Below, in pieces: positions 55,931-63,844 of a stretch of DNA of 64,000 bases. Numbering within the stretch: the stretch's first letter is position 1; every line of letters starts with the position of its first letter. Origin of the DNA: Gaiellasilicea sp963730405. GTDB lineage: Bacteria > Actinomycetota > Thermoleophilia > Gaiellales > Gaiellaceae. The stretch spans positions 124,001 through 188,000 of the forward strand of contig CAVSRW010000009.1 of the NCBI GenBank assembly GCA_963730405.1. Reading direction: 5' to 3'. A model generated the notes under the pieces. It made no database searches and was not told the origin of the DNA. It saw nothing but the letters and a program-made list of their open reading frames with translations. Both the position numbers and the translations under genes were made by a program.

Positions 55931-55959
55931 TTGACGTGCCAGGTTGGCACGTTTAGTTT
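55931..55959 (+). promoter_or_regulatory. Promoter of the sugar ABC operon with an operator in its spacer
   Basis: TTGACG (55931-55936) and TAGTTT (55954-55959) are separated by 17 bp, a good sigma-70-type promoter. The spacer holds a perfect inverted repeat, arm ACGTGCCA with GGT centre (55934-55952), which a repressor could bind to block polymerase. The binding-protein start is 86 bp downstream. Confidence 0.72.
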
Positions 55960-56045
55960 GGACGTTGGGTCTCACCGGCCGCACAGGGTGGCCGTTTCGG
56001 GTCCGTGACCGGGCCCCTGTCCAAATGAGATGGAGGGAACAGATC

Positions 56046-57107
56046 GTGAAGAAGCTTTTCGTAATGCTGACGGTCGCGGCGCTGGCGGTGAGCGTGGCCG
56101 TGACCGGTGCGGTCGCGAAGCCGGCCAAGCGTTCGGCGACCGCTGACATCTGCGTCCTTCTGCCGGATCCGAAGTCCTCGGTCCGCTGGGAGACCCAGGA
56201 CAGGCCGGCGCTCGTCGCCGCGTTCACGAAGGCCGGCGTCTCGTACGTGATCACGAACGCGGACGGCAGCGCTCAGAAGCAGAAGACGCAGGCAGACCAG
56301 TGCCTCGCCAACGGCGCGAAGGTCGTCATCCTCGTCTCGCTCGACCGCGGCTCCTCGATCGCGATCGAGGCATCGGCGAAGACACGGGGCGCGAAGGTGA
56401 TCGAGTACGACCGCCAGGTGATCGGCGGCTCGGCCGACATCTACATCTCCTTCGACGGCCGCGCGGTCGGCGTCCTGCAGGGCAAGGGCGTCGTCGCCGG
56501 GCTGAAGGTGCTCGGCACGTACTCGAAGAAGCCGGTCGTGGCCGAGCTGCACGGCGGCCAGACCGACAACAACTCGTTCCTCTTCAAGGGCGGTTACGAG
56601 TCGATCCTGAACCCGCTGTACAACAAGGGGATCCTCAAGAAGGGCCCGCAGCAGTTCACGCCGGGCTGGGACAACCAGAAGGCGGGGACGATCTTCGAGC
56701 AGATGCTCGTGAAGACGAAGAACAACATCCAGGGTGTCGCGGCGGCCAACGACGGGCTCGCGAACGCCGTCGTCGTCGCTCTGAAGGCGCGCAAGCTGAA
56801 GCCGATCGCCCTCAGCGGCCAGGATGCGACCCCGCAGGGTGTCCAGAACATCATCTCGGGGTGGCAGACGATGACCGTCTGGAAGGACACGCGGAAGCTC
56901 GCAACGGCGTCCGCGAACGCGGCGATCGCGCTCTCGAAGGGCCAGAAGCCCAGGCAGACCGGGACGGTCGCGAACGGCAGCAAGCGGCTGCCCGCGTTCA
57001 TCATCCCGCCGGTGTCGATCAACAAGACCAACTACAAGCAGCTGTTCAACGGCTACTTGAAGCGGTCTGACGTCTGCCGCGGCACGTACGCGAAGTACTG
57101 CAAGTAG
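56046..57107 (+). CDS. Sugar ABC transporter substrate-binding protein (XylF-like)
   Basis: GTG 56046 has GGAGGGAAC upstream and gives 353 residues: a signal peptide (KKLFVMLTVAALAVSVAVTG) and a periplasmic-binding-protein type 1 fold with ICVLLPDPKSSVRWETQDRP, VILVSLDRGSS, VIEYDRQVIGG and GVAAANDGLANAVVVAL. This matches the D-xylose/ribose-type binding proteins, in which VRWETQDRP and EYDRQ contact the sugar. No lipobox Cys is present, so it is either released or held another way. The specific sugar is uncertain. It is followed by a strong hairpin, then the ATPase and permease genes. Confidence 0.9.
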   Translation: MKKLFVMLTVAALAVSVAVTGAVAKPAKRSATADICVLLPDPKSSVRWETQDRPALVAAFTKAGVSYVITNADGSAQKQKTQADQCLANGAKVVILVSLDRGSSIAIEASAKTRGAKVIEYDRQVIGGSADIYISFDGRAVGVLQGKGVVAGLKVLGTYSKKPVVAELHGGQTDNNSFLFKGGYESILNPLYNKGILKKGPQQFTPGWDNQKAGTIFEQMLVKTKNNIQGVAAANDGLANAVVVALKARKLKPIALSGQDATPQGVQNIISGWQTMTVWKDTRKLATASANAAIALSKGQKPRQTGTVANGSKRLPAFIIPPVSINKTNYKQLFNGYLKRSDVCRGTYAKYCK

Positions 57108-57115
57108 GAAGCGAA

Positions 57116-57151
57116 CGGGTGGGGGCCGTCCTGAGGACGCGCCCCCGCCCG
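57116..57151 (+). terminator. Attenuator-like hairpin between binding protein and ATPase genes
   Basis: An 11-bp stem with one G-U pair (57116-57126 with 57141-57151) plus an inner CGTCC-TGA-GGACG forms 8 nt after the binding-protein stop. Such hairpins commonly reduce downstream transcription, giving more binding protein than ATPase and permease. Confidence 0.7.
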
Positions 57152-57162
57152 CCTTTGCAGCC

Positions 57163-57960
57163 ATGACGACCGCCTCGGCACCGACGCCCCTGCTGGAGCT
57201 CCGCGGAATCTCGAAGAGCTTCGGCTCGGTCCAGGCGCTCAGCGAGGTCGAGTTCGAGGTTCGGGCGGGCGAGGTGATGGCCCTCGTCGGCGACAACGGC
57301 GCGGGCAAGTCGACGCTGATCAAGTGTGTTGCCGGCATTCACGCGGCGGACGAGGGCGAGATCCTCATCGACGGCGAGACGGTCAACATCCACGGGCCGA
57401 AGGACGCCGCGAAGCACGGCATCGAGGTCGTCTACCAGGACCTGGCGCTCTGCGACAACCTCGACGTCGTGCAGAACATGTACCTCGGCCGGGAGGCGCG
57501 CGACTGGTTCCAGCGCCTGAAGGAGCCGGTGATGGAGGCGAAGACCGCCGAGACGATGAGGAGCCTCTCGGTGACGACGATCCGCTCGATCCGGCAGCCC
57601 GTCGCCACGCTCTCGGGCGGCCAGCGCCAGTCGGTCGCGGTCGCGCGGGCGGTGATGTGGAACTCCCGCCTCGTCATCCTCGACGAGCCGACGGCCGCGC
57701 TCGGTGTCGCCCAGACCCAGCAGGTGCTCGAGCTCGTCGAGCGCCTCGCCCATCAGGGGCTCGCCGTCGTCCTGATCTCGCACAACCTGCACGACATCTT
57801 CGCCGTCGCCGACCGGATCACCGTGCTGCGCCTCGGCCGGAGCGTCGCGGTCTACGACCGCGCGACCACGACCCAGCAGGTGGTCGTGGAGGCGATCACG
57901 GCCGGCGTCCCGACGAAGGTAGCGGGGATCCCGCAGACCGCGCCGGAGCCGCCCGTATGA
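57163..57960 (+). CDS. Sugar ABC transporter ATP-binding protein, single-domain
   Basis: The 265-residue protein contains one complete ABC domain: Walker A VGDNGAGKSTLIK near residues 44-56, Q-loop VVYQDLALCDNL, signature LSGGQRQSVAVARA near 149, Walker B RLVILDEPTAALG near 167, and the switch His in VLISHNLHDI. The binding protein and permease belong to the carbohydrate CUT2 class, whose ATPases (XylG, RbsA) are normally about 500 residues with two ABC domains; here only one is present, as in the FrcA-type subgroup. It overlaps the permease gene by 4 nt. Confidence 0.92.
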   Translation: MTTASAPTPLLELRGISKSFGSVQALSEVEFEVRAGEVMALVGDNGAGKSTLIKCVAGIHAADEGEILIDGETVNIHGPKDAAKHGIEVVYQDLALCDNLDVVQNMYLGREARDWFQRLKEPVMEAKTAETMRSLSVTTIRSIRQPVATLSGGQRQSVAVARAVMWNSRLVILDEPTAALGVAQTQQVLELVERLAHQGLAVVLISHNLHDIFAVADRITVLRLGRSVAVYDRATTTQQVVVEAITAGVPTKVAGIPQTAPEPPV

Positions 57961-59174
57961 GCACGGACGCGGCGGCCGTGGAGACGGGCATCCCCGACGA
58001 GAGCCTCCGGCAACGCGTTCTCGACAACATCCGGGGTGGCAACCTGGGCAGCTGGCCCGTCCTGATCGGGCTGGTCGTGATCGTGGCCTTCTTCTCGTAC
58101 AAGGCCGAGAACTTCCTCAGCCCCGGCAACTTCTCGAACATCATCACGCAGATGGCGGGGACGACGCTGCTCGCCTACGGGGTCGTCTTCGTCCTCCTGA
58201 TCGGTGAGATCGACCTCTCGATCAGCTACATCAGCGGCATCGCCGGGGTCGTCGTCGCCAAGCTCACGCTCCCGGACGGCTCCCTCGAGATGCCCGGGCT
58301 GCTCGCGATCCTGCTCGCCGTCGGCGCCTGCGTGCTGATCGGCGCATTCCAGGGCTCGTTCGTCGCCTTCATCGGCGTACCCGCTTTCGTGGTCACGCTG
58401 GCGGGCTACCAGATCTGGCAGGGCGTGATCCAGAAGTCGATCGAGGCAGAGGGCGTGATCGTGATCCAGAACGAGACGGTCAACAACACCGCCAACTACT
58501 TCTTCTCGGAGAAGGCCGGCTGGATCCTCGCCGCCGTCGTCCTCGGCATCTACATAGCCAGCGTCGTCGGCACGTTCGTCTCACATCGCCGTCACGGCGT
58601 CCCCGTGCGCGATCCGTGGCTGATCGTCGCGAAAGCTGTGGCCGTCGTGGCCGTCACCGTCGTCGTCGTGGTGATCAGTAACCGCGACCGCGGCGTCCCC
58701 TTCGTCCTGCTCCTGATGATCGCGGCACTCCTGGTGCTCACGTTCGTCGCCAAGCGGACGACGTTCGGGCGGCACGTCTATGCGGTCGGCGGCAACGCCG
58801 AGGCAGCGCGCCGCGCCGGCATCAACGTCGCCCGCGTCCGCGTGCTCGTCTTCATGATCTCCGGCGCGATGGCCGGTCTCGGCGGCGTCGTGCTCGCGGC
58901 GCGGCTGAACAGCGTCGACCTGAACGCCGGCGGTGGCACGCTCCTGATCGACGCGATCGCGGCGGCCGTGATCGGCGGCACGAGCCTCTTCGGCGGCCGC
59001 GGCGAGGTGCGCGACGCCCTCTTCGGGGCACTCGTGATCGCGACGATCGCGAACGGGCTGAACACGCTCAACCTGACCCAGGGCGTGATCTACATCACGA
59101 CCGGCTGCATCCTCCTCTTCGCCGTCACGCTCGACACCCTGCTGCGCCGCCGCCAGCGCAAGGCCGGCCGCTGA
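57957..59174 (+). CDS. Sugar ABC transporter permease (XylH-like)
   Basis: ATG 57957 (ATGA overlap) gives 405 residues with about ten transmembrane helices of the BPD_transp_2 family. Diagnostic segments are FVLLIGEIDLSISYISGIAG near residue 78, the coupling-loop region TTFGRHVYAVGGNAEAARRAGIN near 262, and GGTSLFGGRGEVRDALFGAL near 340. Long members with a central insertion (about 155-235 here) are typical of XylH. It should form the channel for the XylF-like protein and the single-domain ATPase. The 25-bp palindrome follows the stop by 10 nt. Confidence 0.93.
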   Translation: MSTDAAAVETGIPDESLRQRVLDNIRGGNLGSWPVLIGLVVIVAFFSYKAENFLSPGNFSNIITQMAGTTLLAYGVVFVLLIGEIDLSISYISGIAGVVVAKLTLPDGSLEMPGLLAILLAVGACVLIGAFQGSFVAFIGVPAFVVTLAGYQIWQGVIQKSIEAEGVIVIQNETVNNTANYFFSEKAGWILAAVVLGIYIASVVGTFVSHRRHGVPVRDPWLIVAKAVAVVAVTVVVVVISNRDRGVPFVLLLMIAALLVLTFVAKRTTFGRHVYAVGGNAEAARRAGINVARVRVLVFMISGAMAGLGGVVLAARLNSVDLNAGGGTLLIDAIAAAVIGGTSLFGGRGEVRDALFGALVIATIANGLNTLNLTQGVIYITTGCILLFAVTLDTLLRRRQRKAGR

Positions 59175-59184
59175 CCGTCGGAGC

Positions 59185-59209
59185 GCCAAGTAACAGACTG
59201 TTACTTGGC
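59185..59209. repeat. 25-bp perfect palindrome, copy 2
   Basis: Identical over all 25 bases to 6926-6950. Here it lies between convergent genes (permease end 59174, oxidoreductase end 59259), where it could be a bidirectional terminator. Confidence 0.85.
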
Positions 59210-59241
59210 CCGATCGCAGTGGCGCCGTGGCCGGGCCGACT

Positions 59242-59262
59242 CTAGTAACAGTCTGTTACTAG
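59242..59262. repeat. 21-bp palindrome related to the 25-bp repeat
   Basis: CTAGTAACAG-T-CTGTTACTAG has 10-bp arms; its GTAACAG/CTGTTAC core matches the 25-bp repeat, with centre T instead of A. It overlaps the stop codon (59261-59259) of the minus-strand oxidoreductase. Confidence 0.8.
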
Positions 59263-60362
59263 GCGTCGCGGTACGCGACGGTGACCCGCTCGCCGCTCTC
59301 GCTCGAGCGGACGATCGCGTCGCAGACCTCGGCCGCGCGGTAGCCGTCCTCGAACGTCGCGCCGTACGGCGCAACGTCCGTCTCGCCGGCGATCGCACGG
59401 AGGAGGTGGAGCGCCTCGTGCGTGAAGGTGTCGCCCCAGCCGACGATGTGGCCGGGCGGCCACCAGAGGTCCCAGAACGGGTGGTCGGCCTCGGAGACGA
59501 GCACCGTCTTGAAGCCGCGGGCGCGGTCGCCGTCCGCGCGGAAGACCTGAAGCTCGTTCAACCGCTCCATGTCGAAGGCGATCGAGCCCTTCGAGCCGTT
59601 GATCTCCCACTGGAAGGCGTTGCGCCGGCCCAGCGCGAGCCTCGTCGCCTCGATCGTCCCGACGGTGCCGCTCTCGAACTCGACCGCGGCCTCGAGCGCG
59701 TCGTCCACCTTCCGGCCCGGCAGGAACGTCCGGACGAGCCCGGAGACGGTCGCGATCTCGCCGGTGAGGAAGCGCGCCAGGTCGACGACGTGCGTGCCCA
59801 GGTCGCCGATCGCGCCGGAGCCGGCTTCATCGGGCTGGAAACGCCACGTGTCGAGGCTCGGATCGTCGCCCCAGTCCTGGAGATAGCGGCCGCGGAAGTG
59901 ACGGATCTCACCGAGCTCCCCCGCGTCGATCAGCTCCCGCGCCAGCCTGACCGCCGGCACGAAGCGGTAGTTGAAGCCGCAGAGATGCTTGACGCCCGTC
60001 GCCTCGACGCGCTGCCAGATCTCGTAGCTCTCGTCGGCGTCGCGGCCGAGCGGCTTCTCGCAGAGGACGTGCTTGCCCGCCTCGGCGGCTGCGATCGTCG
60101 GCTCCGCGTGGAGCGAGTTGGGGCCGCCGTTGTCGAAGAGGCTGATCCCGGGATCGGAGACGAGGTCGTGCCAGTCGGTCGTCCAGCGCTCGTAGCCGAA
60201 GCGCGCCGCCGTGTCCGCGACCGCCTGCTCGTTCCGCCCGGCGATCGCGACCAGCCGCGGCTGCAGGGGCGAGTCCAGCCGCGCGATCTCCCGGAAGGCG
60301 CGCGAGTGAGCCTTGCCCATGAAGGCGTAGCCCAGCATCCCGATCCCGATTTCGCCCAGCAC
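59259..60362 (-). CDS. Gfo/Idh/MocA family oxidoreductase
   Basis: GTG 60362, with GGGAGG upstream, gives 367 residues. The Rossmann start is EIGIGMLGYAFMGKAHSRAF, followed by VAIAGRNEQAV, EAGKHVLCEKPLGRDA with the catalytic Lys near residue 99, and HLCGFNYRFVPAV. The C-terminal beta-sheet domain begins near 130 with RHFRGRYLQDWGDDP and has the metal-free active-site DLGTHVVDLARFL. Family members oxidise sugars or inositols with NAD(P). It is divergent from the GlcG/second oxidoreductase operon and next to the sugar transporter, so a linked sugar or cyclitol pathway is likely but not proven. Confidence 0.92.
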   Translation of the reverse strand: MLGEIGIGMLGYAFMGKAHSRAFREIARLDSPLQPRLVAIAGRNEQAVADTAARFGYERWTTDWHDLVSDPGISLFDNGGPNSLHAEPTIAAAEAGKHVLCEKPLGRDADESYEIWQRVEATGVKHLCGFNYRFVPAVRLARELIDAGELGEIRHFRGRYLQDWGDDPSLDTWRFQPDEAGSGAIGDLGTHVVDLARFLTGEIATVSGLVRTFLPGRKVDDALEAAVEFESGTVGTIEATRLALGRRNAFQWEINGSKGSIAFDMERLNELQVFRADGDRARGFKTVLVSEADHPFWDLWWPPGHIVGWGDTFTHEALHLLRAIAGETDVAPYGATFEDGYRAAEVCDAIVRSSESGERVTVAYRDA

Positions 60363-60412
60363 CGCCTCCCGCGTAGGGTTGCCGGAGGAGTCTCTTCGAT
60401 CGGGGAGGGGTT

Positions 60413-60808
60413 GTGCAGCTGGAACAGGCGCAGGTGGTCGTACAGACGGTGGTGGCGGAGGCATCCTCGCCCGTGTCGGTGTTCGTCACCGACCGGAGCG
60501 GCGAGCTCGTGGCCGCCGCGACGATGGACGGCGCCGCGCCGGACACGCGCCTGAACGCGCAGCGCAAGGCCTACACCGCCGCGCGCAGCGACGCGGTCTC
60601 GACGAAGGCGCTGGCCGAGAAGCTGGGCTCGAAGCCGCCGGCCGAGCTGGCCAGCTTCGATCCGTTCTTCACGTTCTTCCTCGGCGGCGTCGCCGCGTTC
60701 GACGGCGACACCCGCGTCGGCGCGGTCGGCGTCAGCGGCCTGCCCGGGGCGGACGACGACGCGCTCGCGCGCAAGGCGCTCGGCGCGGCCGGGCTGGAGG
60801 CGCGATGA
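60413..60808 (+). CDS. GlcG/HbpS family (DUF336-like) protein
   Basis: GTG 60413, with GGGGAGGGG just before it, gives 131 residues. The sequence has the GlcG/HbpS pattern: SVFVTDRSGELVAAATMDGAA near residues 20-40, AQRKAYTAARSD near 48, and DTRVGAVGVSGLPGADDDAL near 102-121. Members form oligomers that bind haem or small molecules and often accompany glycolate, diol or sugar catabolic genes, but the molecular function is rarely known. It overlaps the second oxidoreductase by 4 nt (ATGA). Confidence 0.87.
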   Translation: MQLEQAQVVVQTVVAEASSPVSVFVTDRSGELVAAATMDGAAPDTRLNAQRKAYTAARSDAVSTKALAEKLGSKPPAELASFDPFFTFFLGGVAAFDGDTRVGAVGVSGLPGADDDALARKALGAAGLEAR

Positions 60809-61753
60809 GGCTCGGGCTGATGTCGACCGCGAACATCAACGGCGCCCTGCTCGCGGCCACGCCGGACGAGGTCGAGATCGCGGCGGTGGCGAGCCGCGAC
60901 GGCGCCAGGGCCCAGGCGTACGCGGCCGAGCACGGTATCCCGCGCGCACACGGCAGCTACGAGGCCCTGCTGGCCGACGACGAGCTCGACGCCGTCTACG
61001 TCTCGCTCCCGAACGGGATGCACCACGAGTGGACGCTGAAGGCGATCGACGCCGGCAAGCACGTCCTCGTCGAGAAGCCGTACTCGCGGCGGGCCGCCGA
61101 CGTCGAGGAGGCGTGGGACGCGGCCGACCGGGCCGGCGTCCTCGTGATGGAGGCGTTCATGTACCGCCACCAGCCTCAGGCGGCGAAGGCGCGGGAGCTC
61201 GTGGAGTCGGGCGCGATCGGGCGCCTGCGCGAGGTCAGGGCGACGTTCAGCTTCCCGCTCTTCGATCACGACAACGTCCGCATGGCGGCCGATCTCGACG
61301 GCGGCGCGTTGATGGACGTCGGCTGCTACTGCGTCAGCGGTGCGCGGCTGCTCGGCGGCGAGCCGGAGCGCGTCTACGGCGAGCAGGTCACCGGGCCGAC
61401 CGGCGTCGACGTCGACTTCTACGGCGTCCTGCGCTGCCCGAACGACGTCGTCGCGGTCTTCGACGCGTCGTTCACGCTGCCGAAGCGGCAGCGGCTGGAG
61501 GCGATCGGGGAGGACGGGACGCTCGTCGTCGAGGCGCCCTGGCGCGTCGACTGGGGTGGCCGGCTGCTCGTGAACGACGAGACCGGTCGAGGTCGAGCAG
61601 CCCGACTCGTACGAGCGCGAGCTGACGAATTTCGCCGCCGCGATCGCGGGCACGGCGCCGCCGCTGCTCGGCCGCGACGACGCGCTGCAGCAGGCGCGGG
61701 TGATCGAGGCGCTCTACCGCTCCGCGGAGTCGGGAGAGGCAGTCCGGGTCTGA
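60805..61753 (+). pseudogene. Gfo/Idh/MocA family oxidoreductase, frameshifted near the C-terminus
   Basis: ATG 60805 (ATGA overlap) starts RLGLMSTANINGALLAATP; VASRDGARAQAYAAEHGIP, AGKHVLVEKPYSRRA and VMEAFMYRHQPQAAKAREL follow, all typical of the family. After LLVNDET near 61585 the frame changes +1; the proper end reads VEVEQPDSYERELTNFAAAI and stops at 61753, overlapping the next start (TGATG). Deleting one G in the ACCGGTC stretch restores 315 residues. As sequenced the first frame runs on into the next gene and would make a fusion. A sequence error is the simplest explanation. Confidence 0.85.
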
Positions 61754-62844
61754 TGCTGGAGGAGCTGGCGGCGCAGCTCGTCGCCGTCGACTCCGTCAAT
61801 CCGACGCTCGTCCCGAGCGGTGGCGGCGAGGCGCGGGTCGCAGGTCTGTTCGCGGAGTGGCTCGAGCGGGCGGGGCTCGAGGTCCACGTGGACGATGTCG
61901 CGCCGGGCCGGCCGAACGTGGTCGGGATCGCACGAGGCACGGGCGGCGGCCGCACGCTGATCCTGAACGGACACCTCGACACGGTCGGGCTGCTCGACCC
62001 GGACGGAGGGCTGACGGCGCGCGTCGAGGGCGGACGTCTCTACGGCCGCGGCGCCTACGACATGAAGGCGAGCCTCGCGGCGATTGCGAGTGCGGGCGCC
62101 GACTGCGCGCGGCGGGGCTTGCGCGGGGACGTGATCGTGGCCGCGGTCGTCGACGAGGAGGCGGCGAGCATCGGGACCGAGGCCCTGCTCGACCGCTGGC
62201 GCGCCGACGCGGCGATCGTCGCCGAGCCGACCGACGAGCGCCTTTGCATCGCCCATCGCGGCTGGCTCGCGTTCGACCTCGAGACCCACGGCCGTGCCGC
62301 CCACGGCTCGCGTCCGGATCTCGGCATCGACGCGATCGCGAAGATGGGGCCGGTCCTCGTCGCGATCGAGGAGCTCGACCGGTCGCTCCAGGCCCGGCCC
62401 GGCCACGCACTGCTCGGCACCGGATCGGTGCACGCGTCGTTGATCGAGGGCGGCCAGGAGTACTCGAGCTACCCCGCACGCTGCCTGCTCCGGGGCGAGC
62501 GCCGCACCATCCCGGGCGAGCGCCGCGAGGAGGTCGAGACCGAGCTGCGCGGGCTGCTCGGCGACTCGGGCGGCTCGATCTCGTTTCCGTACGGGCGCGA
62601 CCCGCTGGAAGTCTCAGCCGACGAGGAGATCGTTCGCGCCGTCCAGTCGCAGACCGGGTCGGACGAGGTGTTCGGCGCCCCGTTCTGGACGGACGCGGCC
62701 CTCTTCACCGAGGCCGGTGTCCCGGCGATCCTGTTCGGCCCGCGCGGCGACGGAGCGCATGCCGCGGTCGAGTGGGTCGACCTCGAGAGCGTCCAGCGCT
62801 GCAGCGACCTCTATGTCGCGGTCGCAGCCGAGTTCTGCGGCTAG
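61753..62844 (+). CDS. M20 family metallopeptidase (ArgE/DapE/ACY1-type)
   Basis: ATG 61753 gives 363 residues. The M20 motifs are NGHLDTVG near residue 74 (first His and Asp), GRGAYDMKASLAA near 100 (bridging Asp), VVDEEAASIGTEAL near 135 (catalytic and metal Glu), and the end GPRGDGAHAAVEWVDLESV near 334 (last metal His). The dimerisation domain lies between about 180 and 290. These enzymes deacylate N-acyl amino acids or cleave succinylated intermediates; the substrate here is unknown. Its place with the GlcG and oxidoreductase genes suggests a catabolic operon. The stop shares CTAG with the converging gene. Confidence 0.92.
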   Translation: MLEELAAQLVAVDSVNPTLVPSGGGEARVAGLFAEWLERAGLEVHVDDVAPGRPNVVGIARGTGGGRTLILNGHLDTVGLLDPDGGLTARVEGGRLYGRGAYDMKASLAAIASAGADCARRGLRGDVIVAAVVDEEAASIGTEALLDRWRADAAIVAEPTDERLCIAHRGWLAFDLETHGRAAHGSRPDLGIDAIAKMGPVLVAIEELDRSLQARPGHALLGTGSVHASLIEGGQEYSSYPARCLLRGERRTIPGERREEVETELRGLLGDSGGSISFPYGRDPLEVSADEEIVRAVQSQTGSDEVFGAPFWTDAALFTEAGVPAILFGPRGDGAHAAVEWVDLESVQRCSDLYVAVAAEFCG

Positions 62845-63407
62845 CGGAGCGCTCGGGCCAGCGCGTCGCGGCCGGCTTCGAGTGCCGGCTCGCCGTGCGA
62901 GACCAGGATCCGCTCGATCGGCAGCTCCAGCAGCGGCCGCAGCGCCGTCCTGATCGACGTGTGCGACGAGCGCCCGTCGAGCCAGGAGTCGGGACAGACG
63001 CTCGATGCCGCCGTCGGCGCTCCGAGGAGCACATCGCCGGCGACCAGCGTCGCCTGCTCGGGCAGCCACCAGAGTGTCTCGTCGACCTCGGGGATGGAGA
63101 TCGCCTCGACGCCGTCCGGCGCCTCGTCCCCGGCTGCGTAGCGTTCGACCAGTTCGTCCGCGCTCCGCTCGTGCCAGGGCACCGTCAGCAGCACCGCCAC
63201 CGGCAGCCCGCGCCGCTCGACGTCACGGTCGAGCGCCTCGAAGAACCGGTCCCGCTCCGGTGGCACCAGCGGATCGATCAGGACGGTGGCCGCGGCTGCC
63301 TCGTAGTAGACGCAGCCGACCTCCTGCTCCCAGTCGTCGCCCTGCTTCCAGTCCGGGTGCGGCGCCGTCCAGCGCCAGAGTCCCGGCGCAAGCTCCTCCA
63401 CCTTCAT
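62841..63407 (-). CDS. Metallo-beta-lactamase-like protein, motif degenerate
   Basis: The chosen start ATG 63407 gives 188 residues. The fold pattern of MBL proteins is visible (VYYEAAAATVLIDPLVPP, VAVLLTVPWHERSADELVERY, ATLVAGDVLLGAP, ERILVSHGEPAL), but the zinc motif HxHxDH is replaced by VPWHERSADEL, with few of the metal ligands. So it may lack hydrolase activity. GGAGG directly abuts the ATG, which is too close to act as a normal ribosome binding site; the true start may be elsewhere. It overlaps the M20 gene stop by 4 nt. Confidence 0.75.
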   Translation of the reverse strand: MKVEELAPGLWRWTAPHPDWKQGDDWEQEVGCVYYEAAAATVLIDPLVPPERDRFFEALDRDVERRGLPVAVLLTVPWHERSADELVERYAAGDEAPDGVEAISIPEVDETLWWLPEQATLVAGDVLLGAPTAASSVCPDSWLDGRSSHTSIRTALRPLLELPIERILVSHGEPALEAGRDALARALR

Positions 63408-63472
63408 CCTCCGATCATGTCCGAAGCCGCCATGTCGGGGCCAGGACCCCACATGTCCGCTACGGTCGGTGG

Positions 63473-63844
63473 TCAGGCGACGACGGCGAGCGGCTCGATC
63501 CGGCCGTCCTCGATCGTCCAGCCTGCGAGCGCGTCGGAGCCGAGCGAGAGGATCAGATACGGCTTGCCCTGCCAGAGGCCGATGTTCTCGACGTCGGTGC
63601 GCGACGGCCGCGGCGGCGAGGACAGGTGCGAGTGGAAGACGGCGAGTTCGTAGCCCTCGTCCTCGAGGAACCAGGTCTCGGGCGGCACCTCCAGCTCGAA
63701 GCGGTACGGCGAGGCGGCGGCGTTGCGGCCGCGGACATAGCGCTCGGCGACCCCGTCGCGGAGGACGACCAGGCCGCAGGCCTCGTTCGGCGCCTCCGCC
63801 TCGGCGTGCGCTCGCAGTTCCTCCCGGACCTCGCTCGGGATCAC
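63473..63844 (-). CDS. JAMM/Mov34-type metallopeptidase (Mec-like)
   Basis: GTG 63844 overlaps the cysteine-synthase stop (GTGA; GTG 63847 is also possible) and gives 123 residues. The JAMM zinc motif is complete: Glu in APNEACGLVVL near residue 21, and HSHLSSPPRPSRTDVEN near 70-86 (HxH...SxxD). In actinobacteria such a protein (Mec) releases cysteine from the sulfur carrier CysO, and the gene normally accompanies cysO and cysM. The adjacent cysteine synthase supports this. A cysO gene is not in the window but could lie just upstream. Confidence 0.9.
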   Translation of the reverse strand: MIPSEVREELRAHAEAEAPNEACGLVVLRDGVAERYVRGRNAAASPYRFELEVPPETWFLEDEGYELAVFHSHLSSPPRPSRTDVENIGLWQGKPYLILSLGSDALAGWTIEDGRIEPLAVVA

